From the NCBI RefSeq assembly GCF_040183065.1, contig NC_091132.1, positions 163,542,602 to 163,606,601 on the forward strand: 64,000 bases of DNA, read 5' to 3'. Origin of the DNA: Periplaneta americana (taxonomy: Eukaryota; Arthropoda; Insecta; Blattodea; Blattidae). Position numbers and translations under genes: made by a program. Position 1 is the first letter of the stretch; every line of letters begins with the position of its first letter. Below the pieces are notes generated by a model, which did not search any database, was not told the DNA's origin, and saw only the letters and a list, made by a program, of their open reading frames with translations. Below, piece after piece: positions 22,188 to 31,349 of the stretch.

Positions 22188-22745
22188 ACTTACAACTTAC
22201 AAATGGCTTTTAAGGAACCCGGAGGTTCATTGCCGCCCTCACATAAGCCCGCCATCGGTCCCTATCCTGTGCAAGATTAATCCAGTCTCTATCATCATAT
22301 CCCACCTCCCTCAAATCCATTTTAATATTATCCTCCCATCTACGTCTCGGCCTCCCTAAAGGTCTTTTTCCCTCCGGTCTCCCAACTAATGCTCTATATG
22401 CATTTCTGGATTCACCCATATGTGCTACATGCCCTGCCCATCTCAACCATCTGGATTTAATGTTCCTAATTATGTCAGGTGAAGAATACAATGCGTGCAG
22501 TTCTGCGTTGTGTAACTTTCTCCATTCTCCTGTAACTTCATCCCGCTTAGCCCCAAATATTTTCCTAAGCACCTTATTCTCAAACACCCTTAACCTATGT
22601 TCCTCTCTCAGAGTGAGAGTCCAAGTTTCACAACCACTTATTGTAGGGATTCGTAACAAGCTGTTTTTTACGGTGATGGGTTGTTAGCCCTTCGCCCAAC
22701 CCCCAAGGTGGAGGACCACCCATAATCGGCTGTCCACGACTGCTT
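22188..22745 (-). mobile_element. RTE-type LINE, internally deleted copy
   Basis: Minus strand. 22745-22660 is the 5' region (GTGGTCCTCCACCTTGGGGG, AACCCATCACCGTAAAAAAC). It is joined directly to the C-terminal part of the reverse-transcriptase ORF at 22659-22210: GCETWTLTLREEHRLRVFEN, KVLRKIFGAKRDEVTGEW, RLRWAGHVA-like, RPEGKRPLGRPRRRWEDNIK. It ends in an AAGTAAGT tail. The middle of the element is missing. The same family lies at 34492-35833, 39617-39830, 62714-63441 and 51885-53410. Confidence 0.85.
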
Positions 22746-23220
22746 ATTCAATCAGTACTATTTTTCAAAAGTGTGGGAGGAGAATGCTATTTGAGACAGA
22801 TGTATAAGGCGCGGTTTATTACTGGGTGATATGGTTACCCATTAAAACCCTATTTAATGATTCCCCTCTTGAATCCAAGAAATCAAGCTGAACAGAATTA
22901 CAATAATTCGCATATTCCTACCAGAAATACAGTGGAAAGCCAGTATAGGATTTGGAAGAGAAGGTTTCCAGCCTTAAAGTTCGGATTGAGAACAAATATC
23001 AACACAGCTATGGATGTAATAGTTGTAACAGCAGTATTACACAATACTGCATTACATACCAATCATGAAGACCCTCCAAATGATGTCACTCTTGAGCGGT
23101 TTATGTTCAACAGGGAGAGATGGCAGTTCGAAGATGTTCTAGTCCCTGAAACTGTTAATGAAGGAGAGGAAGGTGCTATTGCAGTCAGAACACTCATTTT
23201 GCACAGTAAGTTCGGCCAAA

Positions 23221-23559
23221 ATAATATGTACTTTATTTATTTACTTATTTATAGTAGAAATCTATCATACATTTATAAGAAGTTTCAATTCAATTAGGCC
23301 TACTTCTCATAAAACTAGTAGTAAAAGTCATCCAACTTTGAAACAATTTCAAAAGCAATAACAGAATTGAAGACATAGTCGCATGAAAATAACAAGGAAA
23401 TCAAAAGAGAAACAGTATATCAATATTTTTCTATAAGACAGCAGTACAGTACAATTAAACTATAAACCAACAGAAAATAATAATAGCACAAACTGTCAAC
23501 TCTAAACTTAATTCGAACAAGCAAATAGATAAAACACATTGTATATTGTATAAACGTAT
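23221..23559. other. Unassigned AT-rich spacer
   Basis: No coding signal. AAATAGATAAAACACATTG at about 23525 resembles part of the ~175-bp repeat unit found at 25.6 and 27.8 kb. Confidence 0.4.
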
Positions 23560-24199
23560 TGATGAATTGTTTGTGTTTGTAATTTGAAGTAATTTGCATG
23601 ATAGGTATTATCAATTTCTGTATATCACAACTGATTGAATTGTTTATGCCTTAAATTGAATTAACTTACTTGTTTTGTATTATACATATAGATCAACTGA
23701 TGAATGATCGTTTGCGTTTGTAAATTTAATAATCTTATTGGCTATGTATTGTATATTTTTAGTTGAGCCATCGATGTAGCTCAGTCGGCAGACTTGCTGT
23801 GCTGCTGATCTGGAGCTGCACTTGGGCTTGGGTTAGATCCCCCTCTGGTCTCATTGGTTTCTTCCGAGGTTTTCCCCAGCCGTTGGACTGAAGCTGGATG
23901 ATCTATGGCGAGTCCTTTGCCTCACTTCATTTCACCCCTTTGGTCTGATTACCTGGCTGGGTTTTTTCCGAGGCTTTCCACAACCAAAAGGCAAATGTCG
24001 GGTAATCTTTTGGCGAATCCTCGGACCTTATCTCATCTCACTACATCTCGCCAAATTAATGTAAAAAAATTGTAGAACATTACAAAATTGTAAAACTGTA
24101 AAAATTGTAAAATAATGGTAAAAATTGTAAAAATTTGTAAAAATTGTAATTGTAATATTGTTGGTAACTCAATCTGTTAGAACAACCATAAAGTATCTA
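23560..24199 (+). mobile_element. AT-rich repeat array plus tRNA-derived SINE (family 3) and tail
   Basis: 23560-23767 repeats the same ~75-bp AT-rich unit seen at 15236. The SINE head follows (GATGTAGCTCAGTCGGCAGA, GGGTTAGATCCCC), then the body (TCTTCCGAGGTTTTCC, AATCCTCGGACCTTATCTCA) to about 24060. A stretch of TGTAAAAATTG repeats leads to a tail module GTTGGTAACTCAATCTGTTA. That tail is interrupted at 24199 by the IS630-like element and resumes at 25446 (ATAGATGCTATAGAGTTACC). Confidence 0.65.
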
Positions 24200-24299
24200 C
24201 AGTCCATGAGGATTTACTTGTCTAGTCCCTTTTAGAAAGAGAGAGGATGCTCACCTTCTCTCTCTACCCTCATTTATGATGGTCGACACTCCTTCAAAC

Positions 24300-24910
24300 G
24301 ACCACGAGTTACCAGTGGCGGCATTCTCTTCCTCTTCAAATTCTGACTCCACTCCGCCAGAAAGTTCGTCCATGTCCGTGTCGTCCAAATTGATTACGAA
24401 CGAATAATAAATTTCCATCTACAAGTCCATCCTTCGCCCAATAAAATTTTTCAACTTTTTCTACGTGTTTACAGGCCTTCCTCTAATTTTCTTCCGTCAC
24501 TTTTGCAAGTGCGCTCATTTTTAACCTGTTACACACGTTTTTTAAGAATCCTATTCGGGGGTTTCTTTACTGGAGATCGCAGCACGCTTCCAATTCCACT
24601 TCCGCTTTCTTTTGTTTTTGTTTGTTTTTTTTTTTTCTATTTTAATCCTGTTAACACCACGAGATGATATATCTGTCGCTGCAGCAGTTCTTTCGATAAA
24701 ACTCGGCACAGATATTGTTTGTTTTCCGCATTTCAGTGCCTCATATTCTCCAGTAAAGAATTTATGTGCATTAATAACCATGTTCATACCGTCCGACTTC
24801 AAGGCTTTCCCTCGTTTTCCCATATTGCCTACCATTATTATTAAATACAAGAGCACAACACTCTTTACAATATTTAAGGTAACAGTGAAACCATGCATCT
24901 CCGAAAACAT
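24300..24910 (-). pseudogene. IS630-like (DDE_3 type) transposase, N- and C-terminal remnants
   Basis: The minus-strand frame 24910-24551 contains MGKRGKALKSDGMNMVINAH, KFFTGEYEALKCGKQTISVP and ERTAAATDISSRGVNRI, a basic helix-turn-helix-like N-terminus I associate from memory with insect IS630/Tc1-like transposases. Below it, 24520-24300 encodes ACKHVEKVEKFYWAKDGLVD, then after a frameshift FVINLDDTDMDELSGG and an acidic end. The catalytic DDE core between them is deleted. Confidence 0.5.
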
Positions 24911-24958
24911 TTTAATTTGTGAATTATATTATATTAAATTGGTACAAGATACAAACTC

Positions 24959-25216
24959 GTCCACACCTGTGGAGTAACGGTCAGCGCGTCTGGCCGCGAA
25001 ACCAGGTGGCCCGGGTTCGAATCCCGGTCGGGGAAAGTTACCTGGTTGAGGTTTTTTCCGAGGTTTTCCCTCAACCCAAAACGAGCAAATGCTGGGTAAC
25101 TTTCGGTGGTGGACCCCGGACTCATTTCACCGGCATTATCACCTTCATTTCATTCAGATGCTAAATAACCTGAGCTGTTGATACAGCGTCGTAAAATAAC
25201 CCAATAAAAAAAAAAA
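24959..25216 (+). mobile_element. tRNA-derived SINE, family 1, full length
   Basis: Head CCACACCTGTGGAGTAACGG, B box GGGTTCGAATCCCGG, body CTGGTTGAGGTTTTTTCCGA, 3' end GATACAGCGTCGTAAAATAA plus poly-A. TSD GATACAAACTC (24948-24958) and GACACAAACTC (25217-25227). It is the best-preserved copy of this family in the window and is inserted in the IS630-like element. Confidence 0.92.
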
Positions 25217-25569
25217 GACACAAACTCACTTCACTACTCACAAAATACTACTAAATAATGAACTCAGACAACCCCGAGACGCCACTGAGAGATCCACTAA
25301 TTGGGTTTGCAAAAGTGTGAAGGGAGAAGGGAGGAGAAAGGGAATTCCAAGAATTTTACAAAAGGAAACCTCTTGCCCGTCATATCTGGTGGCATTCGGT
25401 AGACAAGGACAGTAGAAATCACGCCAACTTAATCCTCATGCACTGTAATAGATGCTATAGAGTTACCAACAACGAAAAAAAAATTGTAATATTGTAAAAT
25501 TTTGACTTGTTCCACATCTTAAAGCTTCATTGCTCATGTAAGAAGATCTATGGAATATAATAAATGAAA

Positions 25570-25734
25570 TGGGGGAAAAAAAATGAAATGAAGAATCTGC
25601 CATTGAAAACCTATCTAACAATATAACTAACTTATTTTGAATTACTTTCGGTGGTGTTATGGCAGATGCTGATAGAAAAGAGTAATAACACAAATTACAC
25701 TGGCATAACACTCGACAGTAAACTTAATTGAAAT
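25570..25734 (+). repeat. ~175-bp tandem repeat unit, split from its neighbours
   Basis: Contains CCTATCTAACAATATAACTA, ACTTTCGGTGGTGTTATGGC and ACACTCGACAGTAAACTTAA. Two further units lie at about 27745-28060. The Penelope-like element at 25735-27694 has inserted between unit 1 and the others. Confidence 0.75.
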
Positions 25735-25812
25735 ATCTTAAAAGTATTTATTTCAGTCACTGACTTCACAGCATATGTTTAAGGTGCTACACCTTTACAT
25801 TACATGTTTAAA

Positions 25813-25854
25813 GGACGTATGAACGTTTTTGTTGGTCACCGCCAACATCATCAG
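25813..25854 (-). ncRNA. Hammerhead-ribozyme-like motif, left Penelope arm (degenerate)
   Basis: On the minus strand CTGATGATGTTGGCGGTGAC then CAACAAAAACGTTCATACGT C. It keeps the CTGATGA core, the GTTGG/CCAAC hairpin and the ACGT/ACGT hairpin, but the GAAA core has become AAAA, so cleavage is unlikely. Confidence 0.5.
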
Positions 25855-26159
25855 ATACGAAGTACATTTCAGCAATATGAGTGCTCTCTAATAATCTCTA
25901 CAAATACAAAACATATTTAGTATCATGCAAAATGAGACATATTAAAAATCAACATTGTTGTGATACACATTGACGTTCTTGTATGAGTGCCTTGATTGTC
26001 ACCTACTTAAAATACACATAGAGATTACAAAATTGTTAGTTTTATATGCTATTTTTATGTTTTCTTTTTGGAAAAAATGTGCTAATTTGTTAGAAATTAT
26101 TTTATTATAAGTCAAAGTCGACCACTAACAATAAAATCAACAATAAAATTAATAACCAT

Positions 26160-26450
26160 TTGCACCATATTGATAAACTTAATAAGAAAGGAGTGTATAT
26201 GTTAAATTGTAAAACCTGTAATGCCAAATACATCGGGCAAACAAAACGGAACTTCAAAGTAAGATATAAAGAACACATTCCGATTTTAAACATAACAGAA
26301 CAAAGTCAAAATATGCATCTCATCTCATTCAAAACGGACACGAACTTGGCTCACTAAATGATACTTTAACAATAATTAAAACATATAAAGATAATATTCA
26401 TATAAATACAGCGGAAGAATATTATTCTTCGAAATATTACAAAAGAAATA
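26160..26450 (+). pseudogene. GIY-YIG endonuclease domain of the Penelope-like element
   Basis: The frame from 26160 reads KKGVYMLNCKTCNAKYIGQT then KRNFKVRYKEHI. This is the GVY-(9-11)-YIG signature followed by the conserved R..RY.EH. A frameshift follows near 26320; HLIQNGHELGSL-like residues can be read in another frame, and the end (EEYYSSKYYKRNKS) is at about 26455. It is the C-terminal nuclease of the Pol protein; the upstream reverse transcriptase is missing. Confidence 0.8.
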
Positions 26451-27574
26451 AATCTTGAATTAATGAAAATTTACCTAATTTACAGAACACAATATATAAC
26501 ATATGACGTGATGTATTCATGCGCGCACTGTCCACATCTTCCTTACATCATGATATGCGTAGTCGTTACACAGTCCTCACACAACCACCACATATTCAAC
26601 ATCTAAGAAGGCACGTCTACACTGAGTAAGTCTATATCGATATTTTTATGCTGTTTTGGATAATACAACTAAAAAGCTTGATTTATACAATCACTCAACT
26701 AAATTATAATTTTAAATTGCTACTAGTACATAATAACCGCACATAAATATTTTATTTTCGTAACTATTCCATTACCCAAAATAACAGTACGGAATTTTGA
26801 CCTTCATTTAAGTTCATATGATACAAGTCAAATACTTGCTTCATCAATATCATTAATAGTGATTTATTTATTCAACGTTTGACCTTTTTCTGTTAATTCT
26901 GATACTTACCTTACCACACGTTCATTACAATTACAGTATTGGATATCGACAATACATTGCCATGTAAGTTTCTTCCATTTAACATGTCACACAAATTAAA
27001 TTTTAAATCCGTTAAAATTGGGTCATCAATTTAATGATTTCAATCACTTCCAGATTGGAGGAACAGCATTATCGACAAATCAAATATACATTACTAATCA
27101 ACATCAAACAGCCCAATGTATAATATAATGGCATTTATAATAAAACCATATTAATTTGAAAAATATTCAAGATAATTACGTGACACAAACTATGATACAT
27201 ACGTTTCTGAATGGTTGAAATATGTATATATATTAGTGTGAAACAGAAATAGGAATATAATAAATGTAATTACTGTAATTTTGCAACTCTTCACATTCAT
27301 AATACTTTTTATCTTAGTTTTATATTTTATTATTATTATCACTTTTAAATCATGTCATTTTATTATCTCATATGTGAAGACTTGCAATCATATATATTTT
27401 GTAATCTATACGTGTATTTTAAGTAGGTGACAATCAAGGCACTCATACAAGAATGTCAATGTGTATCACAACAATGTTGGTTTTTAATGTGTCTCATTTT
27501 GCATGCCACTAAATATATTTTGTATTTGTAGATATTATGTAGAGAGCACTGATATTGCTGAAATGTACTTCGTT

Positions 27575-27616
27575 CTGATGATGTTGGCGGTGACCAACGA
27601 AAACGTTCATACGTCC
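27575..27616 (+). ncRNA. Hammerhead-ribozyme-like motif, right Penelope arm
   Basis: CTGATGATGTTGGCGGTGAC then CAACGAAAACGTTCATACGT CC. The core CUGAUGA, a 5-bp stem (GTTGG/CCAAC), GAAA, and a 4-bp stem with TCAT loop ending at the expected cleavage triplet GUC are in the type I hammerhead order. One extra T before stem II and one extra A after GAAA deviate. Hammerhead ribozymes in the terminal arms of Penelope-like elements are known; activity of this copy is untested. Confidence 0.55.
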
Positions 27617-27744
27617 TTTAAACATGTAATGTAAAGGTGTAGCACCTTAAACATATGCTGTGAAGTCAGTGACTGAAATAAATACTTTTAAGATACAATA
27701 CAGACTTCTCTGAAAAATTAAAAATGAATTGTAAAATATTAATT

Positions 27745-28060
27745 GAAACAGCCAAATAGATAAAACACAGGAAGATTATGCCATTGAAAACTAACTACTC
27801 ATCTATCTAACAATATAACTAACTTATTTTCAATTACTTTCGGTAGTGTTATGGCACAAGCTGATACAAGAGTAATAACACAAATTACATTGGCATAACA
27901 CTCGACAGTAAACTTAATTGAAACAACCAAATAGATAAAACACAGAAAGAAACTGCTATTGACAACTAACTACCAACCTATCTAACAATATAACTAACTT
28001 ATGTTCAATTACTTTCTGTGGTGTTATGGCAGAAGTTGATAGAAAAGAGAACTGTTATTA
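27745..28060 (+). repeat. ~175-bp tandem repeat, two units
   Basis: Two adjacent units sharing AAATAGATAAAACACAG, CTATCTAACAATATAACTAA, TTCAATTACTTTC and GTGTTATGGC. The same unit lies at 25570-25734 on the other side of the Penelope-like element. Confidence 0.8.
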
Positions 28061-28149
28061 ATTCAATAGGCACTGAAAAACACTCAACCAGAGCATTTTA
28101 TAATACTACAATAAACACACAAATATCACAACGAAATTTTCTTGAGGAA

Positions 28150-30200
28150 CCCGCCATTATGACAATGACGCCCTTCAACTGCCAACGTAAAAAAAAAAAA
28201 AACACAAAAAATCACTACCTCTTCATGACAATCACTTTCTTCGAAACGGACACCACCGAGATAGAGTAATTTTAAATCTTCAGCCAGAGCCTCAAAAGGA
28301 TCGGCCACTAGCCTCGAACAATCCTTCCTCCATAAATATTACTAAGTTAATCACTGAGGTCTTCCTTGCGCACGCCTTCCCGAGACAGACGTCCCCAAAG
28401 TCCACGCCATGCGTTTTCGATTAAGTTCGTGCATCCACCACTCTCCGGATCAATAAAGTTGAGGCTGTGATTCACAGTAAAATGACGGACATTGTTAACA
28501 TCCAGGCCTTCGTATCCCTCCCAGCAGTCCGTCATTATTGTGGTTTGAGCGGCGACATATTTCCGAATAAGACGAAGCAAAGTATCTTTGTCCCTCTTAT
28601 TATTCAGATAAATCTGCAATCGCACTTCCTTCGTCTCACGATCTATCATGCCCAAAACCCAAGAACCCTCCACAACACGACCAGCCTCAAATTTCCTACG
28701 TCCAATCTTGCATTCATCAATTTCTACTGTCATTCGGCCCTCCAATCCTAGGTTCGTTCTTGTAACGGCGATCCAGACTGTCTGAAAGAAAAATTAAACT
28801 TATAGCAAACAAAATCCTAAAAAACCCTAACCTAACCTGTCACAGTTTCGTATATGCGAAGCATAATAAAAGCTTAAACTAGCCTAACCTGTCACAGACA
28901 CACCTATACAAGGCATAATAAAAGCCTAACTATCCTAACCTAACCTGTCACAGTTTCGTACATGCAAAGCACAATAAAAGCCTAAACTAACCTAACCTAA
29001 CTTCTCACTAAAATCCTAAACTAACCCAACCTAACCTGCCACAAATCAACCTACACAAGGCATAAAAAAAGCTTAAACTATCCTAACCTAACCTGTCACA
29101 GTTTCATATGCCTAATCTAAACTAACCTAACCTCTCACTAAAATCCTCAACTAACAGAACCTAACCTGCCACAGATTTGCGTACACAATGCATAAAAAAG
29201 CCTAAACTATCCTAACCTAAGCTGTCACAATTTCATATATGCAAACCACAATAAAATCCTAAACTAACCTAACCTCTCACTAAAATCCTAAACTAGCCCA
29301 ACCAAACCTGCCACAGATTTGCCTACACAGAGCATAACAAAAGCCTAAACTATCCTAACCTTACCTAACCTCTCCTTAAATCCTAAACTAACCCAAACTA
29401 ACCTGCCACAGATTTGCCTACAAAAGGCATAACAAAAACCTAAACTATCCTAACCTAAGTTGTTACAGTTTCGTATATGCAAACCACAATACACTGTAAG
29501 TCTAAATTAACCTAACCTGTCACTAAAAGCCTATACTAACCCCACCTAATCTGCGGCATATTTGCCTACACAAGGCATAACAACACCCTAAACTATCCTA
29601 ACAAAACCTGCCACAGTTTCGTATATGAAACCATAATAAAACCCTAACCTGTCACTAAAATTCTAAACTAACCTAACCTAGCCTGTCACTAAAATCCTAA
29701 ACAAACCTAACCTGTCAGTAAAATCCTAAACTATCCTAACCTAACTTGTCACAGATAATTACCTAAGGCATAATAAAAGCCTAAACTAACCTAATCTGTC
29801 ATAACACTTCATTTTCTTACCTTTACACGGTTCCCTCAATTATGAAAACCAATCCGCGATAGTTGACTCCGCTACATCTGGTACATTCATCTCATCGCAC
29901 TCCCTTATGGTCTGGGAGTACAAAAACTTTACAGCAAAACTGTACATTATAAGAACAACTCTCATGGTTGACAATCTCGCACGACTGAAACATGTGTTAT
30001 CTGCAGCAGACAACTTAAATTTTCCATAAACCTCATGCCCGAAGCATTTTTCTTTTTTTTTTTTTTTTTTACAAATAAAGAAACTGCATTTGACGCTCCT
30101 GCGAAATTGAGAATACAGCAATTCTCCACAAAGTGGACACTCCATATTTGCGGGAAGCAGACCTTTCTCCCGGCACCACTGTCGCACTTCATTTTCGCTA
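28150..30200 (-). pseudogene. Merlin-family (IS1016/ISXO2-like) transposase pseudogene
   Basis: Minus strand, two exons. The first, 30190-29823, reads NEVRQWCREKGLLPANMECP, LCGE with a zinc-ribbon-like CxxC, then after an A-homopolymer tract (30049-30070) SAADNTCFSRARLSTMRVVL and PDVAESTIADWFS followed by a stop. The second starts at about 28782 after the acceptor CTTTCAG and carries the DDE residues: VEIDECKIGRRKF (Asp), IMTDCWEGYEGL (Asp), CTNLIENAWRGLW (Glu). After a break at 28347 the C-terminus reads WRKDCSRLVADPFEALAEDL. All three catalytic residues survive, but stops and shifts kill the frame. Confidence 0.8.
28784..29822 (-). repeat. CCTAA-rich dimeric minisatellite filling the Merlin intron
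   Basis: Roughly 110-120-bp compound units made of two related halves: CTAACCTAACCTGTCACAGT plus TTCGTATATGC..., and CTAACCCAACCTAACCTGCC plus ACAGATTTGCCTACACAAGG. CCTAA pentamers, the insect telomere motif on the other strand, recur throughout, yet always embedded in longer units. It fits exactly between the predicted donor (GGTAAGAA at about 29822) and acceptor (TTTCTTTCAG at about 28783). Confidence 0.8.
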
Positions 30201-31349
30201 TTGAGTGCTCAGCTCTCTAACATTAATACGATCACCTACTGCAGCCATTTCCACAACTACGAATATGTATTTTTAAATTCCCGCTCGAACATTACAAACT
30301 AGCGCGAAACATTCATTTCGATAGCTATGAATATATACATTTTAAAATACCCGCTGTAACATCCCGCAGGAACATTGCGAACTAGCGCAGAACGTTCGTC
30401 ATTCAAACAAGCGCGAAACGTTCGTAATGCCTCGTAAGTTATGTTAGAACGACATGTAAGACTGCTGAAAGTGCAGAAAGAGAAGTCTCTCAATCTTCAT
30501 TCAACCAGATTTCCTTTTAACAATGTCATAACATGACTTCAATTTTTTTTAAAGGCATGTTGGTCCAACAAGTTAACATGTAAAAGACATTTCATGACTT
30601 CAGTTGTTTTAAGTTTCGTTTTACATTGGGAAATGAATTGAAATCACTACAAAGTTTTTCCCAAGCAGCTTCTTTTTGTTTTAGCGTAGTCCCGTCTGTC
30701 TTCTTATTTTCAATTACAGATACATACTTTTGTACAATTTCTATGAAGATTGATTTTTTTTTGTCGCTGCAAAATTACTCCCTCGGTGTCTTTTCTGTGG
30801 CTGCTCCATGATTTACATTACGTACTCACAATAATGACAATCCAGGGAAAGACAACTCTGCAATTTCCTCCCATACAAATTAAGGAGGCCGTGATTCTCT
30901 GCAACCAATCACATTCGTAATTCCGAAGTCATCGTTGAATGAAAAATTTGACATGCAAGATACAAATAAGAAATAGCAAACGCACGTTAATTTAAAGGAA
31001 ACAGAATTCGGTGAAAGGGCGGACTTTTAACGATGTATTTAAAATTAATAGAATCGTTGGATAAACTCAAGAACATGGATTGCACCCTTTCCCTCTTACT
31101 TCAAAATTCCAACCTTGTGCACACAAAATAGATTATTTTGTTAGCAGATCGTTTTGGCTCATTTAAAAAGGCTTGGTGAAACTGGTCATTATTGTGGCCA
31201 GTAACTGCCGAAATCCACTGCAAAATCAGCTTCCAATATCTCGAAAGCTCTACACTTCCAAAATATCGACGTCCCGAATGTTTAGTGTTAGTCTTGGAGA
31301 TTATCGTCGAAGTACCTGGAAGTTCCCGACTCCGTAAATGAACAAGCAA
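30201..31349. other. Spacer between Merlin and hAT elements
   Basis: 30290-30430 repeats a phrase CTAGCGCGAAACATTC / AACTAGCGCAGAACGTTC with CCCGC...AACATT. A minus-strand frame at 31349-31101 (LVHLRSRELPGTSTII...) continues upstream, across the hAT insertion, into the sequence beyond 34148, so it may once have been one open stretch, but nothing is recognised in it. Confidence 0.35.

Larger units (their letters stand above)
20885..23220 (+). pseudogene. PIF/Harbinger transposase pseudogene with insertions
   Basis: Plus-strand segments in order: 20885-21043 (AELLYFEYLEDGEPVTENYT...NSDFEELDEIKFHERYRL), interrupted by a SINE (21044-21334), resuming in frame at 21346 with LLQQIEDRLEYNREKNPLTP; then 21811-22190 with LRFYATGSYQ, VSKSTVSRYARKI, the first catalytic Asp in IGTIDCTHIPI and the second in GSVHDSTYL. 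An RTE LINE fragment follows (22188-22745). The end is at 22745-23220 with LNPRNQAEQNYNNSHI..TRNTVESQYRIWKRRFP, where the catalytic Glu lies, then LHNTALHTNHEDPP. 21490-21800 is a non-coding insert, perhaps an intron enlarged by a MITE. The three catalytic residues are still recognisable. No TIR pair was identified. Confidence 0.8.
24200..25445 (-). mobile_element. IS630/Tc1-mariner-like element with TA duplication
   Basis: Ends read CAGTCCATGAGGATTTACTT and, from the right, CAGTGCATGAGGATTAAGTT, flanked by TA (24198-24199 and 25446-25447). The sequence without the insert occurs at about 60030-60050. Inside are a minus-strand transposase remnant and a SINE. The middle of the transposase has been lost, so the copy is a deletion derivative. 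Confidence 0.8.
25735..27694 (+). mobile_element. Penelope-like retroelement with inverted terminal arms
   Basis: The arms 25735-26033 and 27397-27694 are inverted copies of about 298 bp (for example ATCTTAAAAGTATTTATTTC at the left edge, inverted at the right edge). Each arm has a hammerhead-like core. A GIY-YIG-type segment is read on the plus strand at 26160-26450. Inverted long terminal arms plus a GIY-YIG endonuclease are hallmarks of Penelope-like elements. The reverse transcriptase is absent; 26500-27390 is AT-rich and non-coding. Confidence 0.85.

Noticed and set aside
24612-24977. 121-codon plus-strand frame
   Set aside because: Antisense of the IS630-like transposase remnant and enters the SINE.
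24959-25030. tRNA gene
   Set aside because: Good A and B boxes, but it continues into a repeated SINE body with poly-A and TSD; two further copies are in the window.
25735-27694. LTR retrotransposon
   Set aside because: The two arms are inverted, not direct, and the coding remnant is GIY-YIG rather than gag/pol/integrase.
28784-29822. Interstitial telomere (TTAGG array)
   Set aside because: CCTAA pentamers are never in a long perfect run; they are part of a longer compound unit.
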